Shown piece by piece: positions 1 through 6,287 of a DNA stretch of 6,660 nt. Made by a program: the position numbers and the translations under genes. The notes beneath the pieces are model-generated. The model saw only the letters and a program-made list of their open reading frames with translations. It was not told the origin of the DNA and searched no databases. The DNA lies in NCBI GenBank assembly GCA_946183095.1, contig CAMHBE010000109.1, positions 1-6,660 on the forward strand, written 5' to 3'. Positions within the stretch are counted from its first letter, which is position 1. Every line of letters begins with the position of its first letter. This DNA is from an uncultured Clostridia bacterium (GTDB lineage Bacteria > Bacillota > Clostridia > Oscillospirales > Ruminococcaceae).

Positions 1-412
<412 letters not shown>

Positions 413-423
413 TTACAATATAT

Positions 424-452
424 ACTATAGCACATTTGCAGGAATTTTGCAA
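424..452 (-). promoter_or_regulatory. Probable sigma-70-type promoter of gdhA
   Basis: On the minus strand TTGCAA (447-452) is followed after exactly 17 bases by TATAGT (424-429). The -10 matches the consensus at 5 of 6 positions and the -35 at 4 of 6. Transcription would begin near 417, giving a leader of about 70 nt that ends in the AGGAGG site. I see no convincing riboswitch fold in the leader, only a short GCATA/TATGC palindrome near 389-399. This is a prediction from spacing and motif match. Confidence 0.6.
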
Positions 453-500
453 TAGTTTTTCATAAAAAAATCAAAAAACTTTAAAATTTTCACTTTTTAG
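453..500. other. A/T-tract region upstream of the gdhA -35 (possible UP element or bent DNA)
   Basis: This stretch is almost entirely A and T, with A-runs at 464-470 and 473-478 and further A and T runs around 483-490. They are spaced at roughly one helical turn, and the block abuts the -35 hexamer of gdhA. Such tracts often act as UP elements for the RNA polymerase alpha subunit or bend DNA. No protein operator is recognisable in it. Confidence 0.35.
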
Positions 501-558
501 CACAAATATGCGCTCATGCAAGCAAGATTTTTCTTTAAATTATGCAGCCAGCCAAAGC

Positions 559-594
559 AAAAAAACGCCCATGCCGTAAGATACGGCACAGGCG
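559..594 (-). terminator. Rho-independent terminator of the secreted-protein operon
   Basis: Read on the minus strand, a 12-pair stem is followed directly by seven T residues (559-565). The arms are 583-594 and 566-577, with loop ATCTT at 578-582. Ten pairs are Watson-Crick and a tandem U-G/G-U wobble sits at 570-571 opposite 589-590. The wobbles form only in RNA made from the minus strand, which fixes the orientation. It lies 11 bp past the stop at 606-608, closing the five-gene operon and insulating gdhA. Confidence 0.92.
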
Positions 595-605
595 GGTATG
601 CGGAA

Positions 606-881
606 TCATGAAATGATGACAGCGCGCGAATACAGGCTGTAGTAGGTCTTTCCCTTGACGATCTTCGAGCAGCGAATGCGGTAGGTATATTTCGCGCCGG
701 TGGGGAGTTTTGTGACGAGAGAAGTGGTGCCCGCGTATTCCGTGGCTATCTTCTTATAGGTAACGCCCTTGTCTTCCGAACGATATATGTAGTAGAGGTC
801 GGCTTCGGGGACCTCGTCCCAGTTGAGCGTGAGTTCCTCCCTTGTCAGTGAGACATCGACGATCTTTGTCTCCCTCGGTAT
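606..881 (-). pseudogene. Stranded Fn3-coding 3' part of the last paralog
   Basis: In the -1 frame relative to the ORF ending at 881, an open stretch of 91 codons begins IPRETKIVDV and ends with the TGA at 606-608. It is plainly the missing C-terminal Fn3 module. LNWDEVPEADLYYIYRS (residues 19-35) and YRIRCSKIVKGKTYYSLYS (67-85) align with the Fn3 ends of the four intact paralogs, for example KIRTSKTVDGKIYYSKYSK in the first gene. The frame contains no Met codon. An SD-like GGGAGG lies inside it (minus strand, near 836-841), but no usable start follows, so it is probably not translated alone. With the preceding ORF it spans 606-1660, equivalent to about 353 residues once the shortfall is restored. 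That length matches its siblings. Confidence 0.85.
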
Positions 882-1660
882 TAATAGATCTTCTTGCTCC
901 CCGTATAGCTGCCCTTGCCCTTTATCGTTATGGCAGCTGTACCGACCTGCTTGTTGTTGCTGTAGTACAGCGAGTAGTCCTTTCCGCTGCGCAGCGTATA
1001 GGATCCGTCTCTTATGGTAACGGCGGGTCTTATAGCCTTGCCGGTGTACGATCTTGATGTAACTCCGGAGATCTGAAGGTCGGAGATCTTTGTGGTACCC
1101 GTGTCCTTGTCGGAGAAGGGGATGTAGTACGAACGCTTGCCGCCGTAATAATCCCTTATCTGCGAAACGGAGTTCAGCGCGCGGATGCTGACCGCCGCCC
1201 TGTCGGCGGATTTTAGTGTGCTCAGCACGTTATCCGTCAGCTCGACTTCAAATACCAGCTTGTAGGTACTGCCTGTATGTGTGAAATAAACATTTCTGAT
1301 GGAATTATAAATGTAGGTGTCGCCTATTATCGCTGCCTGACTGCTGTCTTCATAGGCATATCCGAGCCTTTTTCCGAAAGATATCGCTGCGGACAGCTCA
1401 TAACCTTCTTCGGACGCGATCTCCTCGATGCGTGCGGCTTCGTCATCATCCAGTCCGCCAACGTAGATAATGAGATGATCCGATGCGCTGTTGTAGTAAC
1501 CGTACAGATTTTTGTCCAGCTTTGAGGCAGATGCGGGATCGTACTTTTTAAGTTCGTTGAGCATATCGAACTTTGCCGTTGCCCCCGCACTTACCACAAG
1601 ACAGCTCACAGCCATAACGAGCGCTGTCATTACCGAGATGATCTTCTTGAATACTTTCAT
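881..1660 (-). CDS. Secreted A-type paralog, truncated by frameshift (fifth gene of operon)
   Basis: The 259-residue reading frame has a signal peptide (1-29, likely cleavage after GATA), an A-type N-terminal domain (about 31-185) ending in YYIPFSDKDT, and most of the Ig-like module (about 190-259). That module shows SYTGKAIRPAVTI, SNNKQVGTAAITIKGKG and SYTGSKK. It stops right after KKIY, where every sibling reads F-x-I-hydrophobic-P and enters an Fn3 domain. The missing Fn3 follows in another frame. Start: ATG at 1658-1660, seven bases after a GGGG-type SD at 1668-1671. The gap to the upstream gene, 81 bp, is the widest in the operon. The product, if made, would be a secreted protein lacking Fn3 and the last Ig strand. 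This could be a decaying gene, a strain-specific mutation or an assembly error; a 7-nt difference makes simple base-calling error less likely. Function unknown. Confidence 0.85.
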   Translation of the reverse strand: MKVFKKIISVMTALVMAVSCLVVSAGATAKFDMLNELKKYDPASASKLDKNLYGYYNSASDHLIIYVGGLDDDEAARIEEIASEEGYELSAAISFGKRLGYAYEDSSQAAIIGDTYIYNSIRNVYFTHTGSTYKLVFEVELTDNVLSTLKSADRAAVSIRALNSVSQIRDYYGGKRSYYIPFSDKDTGTTKISDLQISGVTSRSYTGKAIRPAVTIRDGSYTLRSGKDYSLYYSNNKQVGTAAITIKGKGSYTGSKKIY

Positions 1661-1675
1661 TTTTTGTCCCCTTTC

Positions 1676-1713
1676 CGGTGCATCCTGCGCACCGACTCCC
1701 GCTGCCTGCGGGA
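1676..1713 (-). other. Two small hairpins in the widest intergenic gap of the operon
   Basis: Between the fourth and fifth genes lie two adjacent six-pair stem-loops: 1676-1681 with 1689-1694 (7-nt loop) and 1697-1702 with 1708-1713 (5-nt loop). Neither is followed by a T-run, so they are not ordinary terminators. The first ends four bases before the GGGG SD of the fifth gene and could influence its translation or mRNA processing. Only the base pairing is seen; the role is inference. Confidence 0.45.
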
Positions 1714-1741
1714 TAGATATTCCGTGACGACCGCTGTGCCG

Positions 1742-2851
1742 TCACAGGTTCTGTAAATTTCTCGTCGGGTCGGAATATTTGCTGTAATACATCTTTCCGC
1801 CGGCTTCCTTTCCCGTGCGTATCCGGTATATATAGCCGGTGAACTGCGGTATAGTTTCCTCGTATTTTACAGTCCCCGCCTTGAACGACTTTATCTGCGT
1901 ATAGGTCTTTCCTCCGTCCGATGAGCGGTACAGGAAGTAATAGTCTATGCCGGTAACAGCTTTCCACGACAGCGAGACCTTGTTGCCGTTCATCTCCGGG
2001 TCACGGAACTCCGTAGTCTTCGGGATTATCCTGAAGTACGTCTTCTTAGTGCCGGTATAAACGCCCATGCCCTTGATGATAACAGTCGCCGTGCCGATAT
2101 TCACGTTGTTCTTGTATGACAGGGTGTAATCCACACCTTTGCGGAGCTTATACTTTCCGTTATAGATGCTTACATCGGTCTGCACCTTGCCGCCGCTGTA
2201 CACCTTAGACTTAGACGTTCTCACCGTGAGAGTGGAAACATCGACCTTCTCGGTCTTTTCGGCGGCGAATTGCAGATACCGGTATTTCTTACCGCCGTAA
2301 TATGTGCGCTTGCCGGATGACTTATCCACCGCGCTGAGGCTGAACGCCGCAGTCTTTGATTCGGAGACCATGGTCTTTATCGGTGCGACCAGTGAATAGA
2401 ACTTATCAAACTCTATGCGGAATACGAGCTTGTGATTTGCTCCCGACTTTGTGAAATATACCACCGACATATCCGGGTAGTGATACTCCGCATCCAGTCC
2501 CGACTGCTTGAAATTCACAAGATGTATGGTATCTTCATGCACCATGTAGAATCCTGTGTCCGTGCCGAAGGATATCGAGAGCACCTGCCCCTCTTTCGTG
2601 AGTGCGAGCAGTTCCTCCGATTTTTCGGACGAAAGCCCGGAAACGATGAAGTTCAGAGCGTTGGATTCCCACGACCAGTTGTAGCTTATGCTGCTGTCGA
2701 TCGTCGATCCCTCTGTGACCGGATGCTTTTTCAGGTCTTTCATAAGGTCGAATGCCGATGTTGCGGCGGATGCGCTCACCGTACCGCACAGCATCGTTGT
2801 TACCGCCGCCGCGGCAGCCGTGAATAACGCTATCAGTTTTCTTATTTTCAT
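1742..2851 (-). CDS. Secreted B-type protein with Ig-like and Fn3 modules (fourth gene of operon)
   Basis: The 369-residue product has a signal peptide (1-29, cleavage likely after SASA), a B-type N-terminal domain (about 32-205), an Ig-like module (about 207-285; KVYSGGKVQTDVSI, KNNVNIGTATVIIKGMG) and a C-terminal Fn3 module (about 289-364; VSLSWKAVTGIDYYFLYRS, YRIRTGKEAGGKMYYSKYS). B-type marks shared with the second gene are ISYNW-x-W (55-61), SFGTD (94-98), VVYFTKSG (130-137) and the KFY motif (about 150-152). The linker that is PFS-x-KDT in the A-type members is here QFAAEKT, so this copy has diverged most at that point. The ATG at 2849-2851 follows a run of six G residues (2858-2863) acting as SD, 22 bp after the third gene. 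No Cys occurs after the signal peptide. No anchor or catalytic motif is seen. A role in extracellular binding or structure is inferred from the domains only. Confidence 0.93.
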   Translation of the reverse strand: MKIRKLIALFTAAAAAVTTMLCGTVSASAATSAFDLMKDLKKHPVTEGSTIDSSISYNWSWESNALNFIVSGLSSEKSEELLALTKEGQVLSISFGTDTGFYMVHEDTIHLVNFKQSGLDAEYHYPDMSVVYFTKSGANHKLVFRIEFDKFYSLVAPIKTMVSESKTAAFSLSAVDKSSGKRTYYGGKKYRYLQFAAEKTEKVDVSTLTVRTSKSKVYSGGKVQTDVSIYNGKYKLRKGVDYTLSYKNNVNIGTATVIIKGMGVYTGTKKTYFRIIPKTTEFRDPEMNGNKVSLSWKAVTGIDYYFLYRSSDGGKTYTQIKSFKAGTVKYEETIPQFTGYIYRIRTGKEAGGKMYYSKYSDPTRNLQNL

Positions 2852-2873
2852 ATTGCGCCCCCCTTTTCAGGCA

Positions 2874-3944
2874 TCATAAACCGTGTACCATTTCCGAAGA
2901 TTTGGAATACCTGCTGTAGTATGTCTTGCCGCCAACGGTCTTGCTCGTGCGTATCTTTATCACAAAATCCGAGCCGAACGGGAAATCCATGGTGATCTCT
3001 CTCGTTCCCGCGTCAAACTCCCCGATCTGATAAAATGTAACGCCCATGTCGTCGGAACGGTAAACGTGATATTTGTCCACGTTATCCGCCGCGTGCCATG
3101 TCACCCTGACGGTGTCCGGACCCCAGTACGCTCTGTTGAAGCTCGTGCTCATAGGAAGTATCGTGAAGTTCACTTTCTTTGTTCCCTTATAGCTGCCCCT
3201 GCCCTTTATGATAGCGGTCGCGACTCCGACGTCAATGTTGTTCTCGTATGTCACCGTGTAGTCCGAACCCTTGCGCAGCTTATAGCCTCCGTCATAAATT
3301 TCCGGCACCGGCTCTATCTTTCTGCCGGTGTACTGCTTCGAGCCTATCTTCTTTATATTGAGCGAAGATATTTTCGCGACTGTGGTATCCTTGTCGGAGA
3401 AGGGGATATAATACGCTTTCGTTCCGCCCAGATATGTTCTTTTGCCGTCAGCAGTTCCGACCGCGCTGACGCTGAAAACGGCTGCTTTTGCTTCTTCCAG
3501 CGCCTTTTTCACATATCCGTTCGCTTCGAGCTCGAAAACAAGTCTGATGCCGGAACCGGACTCCGCGAACTCCGCGTTCTTCACGATACCGTTGGAAGTC
3601 GAGCCGTAGACCATTGCAGAACCCTTGCCGCCGGTATAGGCAAATCCCGCGCCGTTGTCGAGCATTATAGATGCAGCAAGCACATGATCCTCATCCGACG
3701 TTAGTTCCGTGATCTTCGCGGCGCTTTTAGCGCTTATCCCCGAAACGTATATTGAGTAACCCGCAGATGATGTCTTGTAAAATCCCGACATAGCGTTGCT
3801 GAGTTCCGTTTTCTGAGTTATCCTGTACTTGCGCATCTCGCTCAGAAGGTCGGTTGCCGTAAGAGCCGATGCAGTGAAGCATAATGCCGATGTCGCGGCG
3901 GTAACTGCGGCAAGGAATGCCGAAACGAGTTTTCTGAATTTCAT
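2874..3944 (-). CDS. Secreted A-type protein with Ig-like and Fn3 modules (third gene of operon)
   Basis: The 356-residue product has a signal peptide (1-27, cleavage likely after TASA), an A-type N-terminal domain (about 30-187), an Ig-like module (about 195-263; QYTGRKIEPVPEI, ENNIDVGVATAIIKGRG) and Fn3 (about 267-352; VRVTWHAADNVDKYHVYRS, KIRTSKTVGGKTYYSRYSK). A-type marks are SGFYKTSSAGYSIYVSGI (53-70), the LDNGAGFAY stretch (95-103) and YYIPFSDKDT (178-187), the last identical to the fifth gene. The ATG at 3942-3944 is preceded by a good GGGAGG SD (3954-3959), 30 bp after the second gene. Its closest relatives in the operon by motif are the first and fifth genes, not its immediate neighbours. 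No dockerin, sortase signal or transmembrane tail is visible, so it is probably released or held non-covalently. Biological role unknown. Confidence 0.93.
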   Translation of the reverse strand: MKFRKLVSAFLAAVTAATSALCFTASALTATDLLSEMRKYRITQKTELSNAMSGFYKTSSAGYSIYVSGISAKSAAKITELTSDEDHVLAASIMLDNGAGFAYTGGKGSAMVYGSTSNGIVKNAEFAESGSGIRLVFELEANGYVKKALEEAKAAVFSVSAVGTADGKRTYLGGTKAYYIPFSDKDTTVAKISSLNIKKIGSKQYTGRKIEPVPEIYDGGYKLRKGSDYTVTYENNIDVGVATAIIKGRGSYKGTKKVNFTILPMSTSFNRAYWGPDTVRVTWHAADNVDKYHVYRSDDMGVTFYQIGEFDAGTREITMDFPFGSDFVIKIRTSKTVGGKTYYSRYSKSSEMVHGL

Positions 3945-3974
3945 TGTGCGATACCTCCCGAACCGTGTCTGCCG

Positions 3975-5078
3975 TTACCGAATGTATATTTTCTTAGTCA
4001 CATCAGAATACGAGCTGTAATACGTTTTTCCGTCAACGGTAGTCCCGGCTCTCATACGGAAAACATAGCTTGTACCGATCTTGACCCTTGCCGGGTACTG
4101 ATCCGTGTTACCGTCTACTGTTCCTATAAGTTTGAAATCGCCGCTGCCGTTGAGTGCCGCATATATATAATAGTGGTCGGCACCCTTGACGGGGTTCCAG
4201 TAAAGGATAGCCTTATCGCCTGTCAAATAGGTCTTTTTTATTGAAGGACGCTTCGGGACTATCCTGAACGACACTTTTTTGGTACCTGTGTAGTTCCCCT
4301 TGCCGGTGATGATAACGGTCGCGGTGCCCACCTTTACATTGTTCTTGTAAGTCACCGTGTAATCCTTATCCTTTTGCAGCTTATATGTGCCGTTCTGCAC
4401 CGTGACATCCTGTAATATCTTGCTGCCCGTGTACACTGCGGACTTCTTTATGGTGACTGTGGACTTTGAGATGTTTATTTTGCTTGTCTTTTTGTTGGAG
4501 AAGGGGATATACAGGTAGCTTTTTCCGTTGTAGTACGTCTTGTTCCCGCTGCTGTCAACGGCGCCTATGCTTATTGCGGCGACTTTGGAATCGGCAACGA
4601 GATTTTTTACGGTTGCCGACACACCGTAGAATTTTGAAAGCTCTATCTTGAACGAGAGCTTGTAATCACTGTCAGCTTTTGTGAAATATACAAGGCTTAT
4701 GGGCGGTTCGTGGAATTCCTCACCGACTCCTTTTTTCATGACGTTTATCATCATCTTCTTGCCCTCGAACACGAGGTTGAAGCTGTTATCGGTACCGAAC
4801 AGCAGTGATAAGGTATTGCCGCTCAGTGCGTCTTCAAATTCCTTTGCAGGCTTTTCGGCAAGTCCCGATACGGTGAATATCAGGTCATTGGCTTTCCATT
4901 CGTAGTTGTAGGATATCTCCTCGCTTATATTGCTTTTTGCGGTAACGCCGTTCTTTTTGAGTTCACGCAGCATATCATACACTGTCTTGACCGCAGACGC
5001 GCCGAAAGAACAGCAGACTGCGGAAGATACCGCGATAACTGCGGCAAGCATGAATGATACGAGTTTTCTGAACTTCAT
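3975..5078 (-). CDS. Secreted B-type protein with Ig-like and Fn3 modules (second gene of operon)
   Basis: The 367-residue product has a signal peptide (1-29, cleavage likely after GASA), a B-type N-terminal domain (about 33-200), an Ig-like module (about 205-284; VYTGSKILQDVTV, KNNVKVGTATVIITGKGNY) and Fn3 (about 288-364; AILYWNPVKGADHYYIY, RMRAGTTVDGKTYYSSYSD). B-type marks are ISYNYEW (55-61), LFGTD (93-97), LVYFTKADSDYKL (129-141) and SKFYG (148-152). The signal peptide MKFRKLVS is nearly identical to that of the third gene although their N-terminal domains are of different subtype, which hints at recombination or conversion at gene starts. The ATG at 5076-5078 sits seven bases after an AGGGGG SD (5086-5091), 20 bp after the first gene. 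The protein is lysine-rich, and Cys-free after the signal peptide. Function not recognised. Confidence 0.93.
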   Translation of the reverse strand: MKFRKLVSFMLAAVIAVSSAVCCSFGASAVKTVYDMLRELKKNGVTAKSNISEEISYNYEWKANDLIFTVSGLAEKPAKEFEDALSGNTLSLLFGTDNSFNLVFEGKKMMINVMKKGVGEEFHEPPISLVYFTKADSDYKLSFKIELSKFYGVSATVKNLVADSKVAAISIGAVDSSGNKTYYNGKSYLYIPFSNKKTSKINISKSTVTIKKSAVYTGSKILQDVTVQNGTYKLQKDKDYTVTYKNNVKVGTATVIITGKGNYTGTKKVSFRIVPKRPSIKKTYLTGDKAILYWNPVKGADHYYIYAALNGSGDFKLIGTVDGNTDQYPARVKIGTSYVFRMRAGTTVDGKTYYSSYSDVTKKIYIR

Positions 5079-5098
5079 TATTTATCCCCCTGTCCCAA

Positions 5099-6181
5099 TT
5101 ATCTTGCGATAGCGTTGGTCACCAGCAGTTCTTTTGAATACTTGCTGTAGTATATCTTGCCGTCAACGGTCTTGCTTGTGCGTATTTTAACAAGGTAAGT
5201 CGAACCTATCGGACAGTACATCGAGATCTTGGCATTGCCCGCCTTGACGGAAGCGCCTTCTTTGTAAGACGCGCCGCCGTTGGTGGAGTAGTACAGGTGG
5301 TATTCGTCCACGCCTTTCACCTCGTCGAAATACACAGTGATCTGGTCTGCGCTTGCGGAGGCTTTGTTTATCTTTGTGGTATCGGGGATAATGCTGAAGG
5401 ATATCTTTCTTGTTCCCTTATAGCTGCCCTTGCCCTTTATCGTAACGACAGCTTTGCCGACAGCGACGTTATTCTTGTATGTGACGGTGTAATCCCTGTT
5501 TTTCTGCAAGGTATAAGTCCCGTCCTTAATGGTGACGGTGGGCTTCTGTGCGCTGCCGGTGTATGTTTTGGCGCTTATGCGGCTTATAGTGAGGTCGGCA
5601 ACGCTTGACGTGCTGGTATCTTTGGTGGAGAAAGGCGCGTAGTACAGTTTTTTGCCGCCGTAGTATGTTTTCGAGCCGTCGGATTTCTTCACTGCGCGGA
5701 TGCTGACGGCGCACTTTGTTGCTTCTTTGAGGTATTTGTGTATGTAGTTTGTGACGTTTATCGTGAGTTTATATTTCGAGCCGGTCTTTGAGAACGCGGC
5801 GCTTTTGACAGCTTCATCATGTGCGAAGTTCTCGCTCACGACGTAGGCGGTATGTATGGTATTCTCGCAGCCCACGCCGGCTCCCGAATCGAGCACGACT
5901 GTCACGGACAGGTCATATTCATCGGTATCTGTGAGTTCCGCTATCTCGGCAGCCTTCTTCTCGTCAAGTCCCGAGATGAATATGGTGTAACCGCCCGACA
6001 CCGACGCGAAATACCCGCACATACTGCTGTCGAGCTTTGCGTCATCGGCGATAGTTGTCTTTTTCAGTTCCTTTACGATGTCGAATTTGGTCGCTGCGGC
6101 TCCCGCGGTAACGCTTCCGCAGAACAATGAAGTTACCGCAAGCGTCACAGCCGTTATCAGCGACAAAAGTTTCTTCTTCAT
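5099..6181 (-). CDS. Secreted A-type protein with Ig-like and Fn3 modules (first gene of operon)
   Basis: The 360-residue product has a signal peptide (1-29, cleavage near TAGAA), an A-type N-terminal domain (about 32-190), an Ig-like module (about 195-265; TYTGSAQKPTVTIKDGTYTL, KNNVAVGKAVVTIKGKGSY) and Fn3 (about 272-355; ITVYFDEVKGVDEYHLYYS, KIRTSKTVDGKIYYSKYSK). A-type marks are CGYFASVSGGYTIFISGL (55-72), LDSGAG (97-102) and YYAPFSTKDT (180-189). The reading frame stays open to an ATG at 6281-6283. I choose 6179-6181 instead, because it directly begins MKKKLLSL plus a hydrophobic core, follows AAAGGAG by eight bases and lies downstream of the predicted promoter. This is the only member with Cys in its mature part (C54, C105, C157, C323). 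No enzyme motif or wall anchor is seen. Extracellular binding or structural function is inferred. Confidence 0.93.
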   Translation of the reverse strand: MKKKLLSLITAVTLAVTSLFCGSVTAGAAATKFDIVKELKKTTIADDAKLDSSMCGYFASVSGGYTIFISGLDEKKAAEIAELTDTDEYDLSVTVVLDSGAGVGCENTIHTAYVVSENFAHDEAVKSAAFSKTGSKYKLTINVTNYIHKYLKEATKCAVSIRAVKKSDGSKTYYGGKKLYYAPFSTKDTSTSSVADLTISRISAKTYTGSAQKPTVTIKDGTYTLQKNRDYTVTYKNNVAVGKAVVTIKGKGSYKGTRKISFSIIPDTTKINKASASADQITVYFDEVKGVDEYHLYYSTNGGASYKEGASVKAGNAKISMYCPIGSTYLVKIRTSKTVDGKIYYSKYSKELLVTNAIAR

Positions 6182-6189
6182 GGCAAGTG

Positions 6190-6196
6190 CTCCTTT
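6190..6196 (-). promoter_or_regulatory. Ribosome binding site fixing the first gene's start
   Basis: AAAGGAG on the minus strand ends eight bases before the ATG at 6179-6181. No comparable site precedes the further-upstream in-frame ATG at 6281-6283, which also lies before the promoter. The site therefore decides the start. Confidence 0.85.
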
Positions 6197-6238
6197 CGGC
6201 ACGGTTTTCACAGCAGACTCTGAACTGCCGTACAGCTT

Positions 6239-6267
6239 ATTATAACACATATACAGATATAATGCAA
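6239..6267 (-). promoter_or_regulatory. Promoter of the five-gene secreted-protein operon
   Basis: On the minus strand a perfect TATAAT (6239-6244) carries the extended -10 motif TG one base upstream (TGT then TATAAT, 6239-6247). A weak -35 TTGCAT (6262-6267) stands 17 bases away. Extended -10 promoters tolerate a poor -35. Transcription would begin near 6232, leaving a leader of about 50 nt. No other convincing promoter appears in the short gaps between the five genes, so this one probably drives them all. The GC-rich 39-bp repeats begin about 20 bp upstream of the -35. Confidence 0.75.
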
Positions 6268-6287
6268 CCGTTATTTTAGACAAAAAG

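Noticed and set aside
608..881. Independent translation of the Fn3 remnant from the internal GGGAGG
   Set aside because: No ATG exists in that frame, and no in-frame GTG or TTG lies at a proper distance after the GGGAGG.
876..900. Programmed -1 frameshift joining the two halves of the last gene
   Set aside because: No X-XXY-YYZ slippery heptamer is present at the junction (codons AAG AAG ATC TAT TAA), and no strong downstream hairpin is evident. The joined product would also lack two residues of a conserved strand.
1548..1967. Minus-strand open frame bridging the fourth and fifth genes
   Set aside because: It overlaps both well-supported genes in another frame, has a basic low-complexity-like composition and no homology to the paralog family.
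2883..3704. Open frame of 273 codons on the plus strand
   Set aside because: It lies wholly antisense to the third paralog, whose protein clearly matches its siblings. The translation is Arg/Val/Cys/His-rich with no known motif, as expected of a shadow frame in GC-rich coding DNA.
1573..6121. Lipoprotein signal peptides, because each signal peptide has a Cys (LFC, VCC, ALC, MLC, VSC)
   Set aside because: The residue before Cys is bulky or wrong for a lipobox in four of five, and each has an A-x-A type cleavage site several residues later. Only AVSC in the truncated gene is even weakly lipobox-like.
6182..6283. N-terminal extension of the first paralog to an ATG at 6281-6283 (34 more residues)
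   Set aside because: The extension contains the predicted promoter, has no SD site, and would bury a typical signal peptide 34 residues inside. The start at 6181 has AAAGGAG at the right distance.
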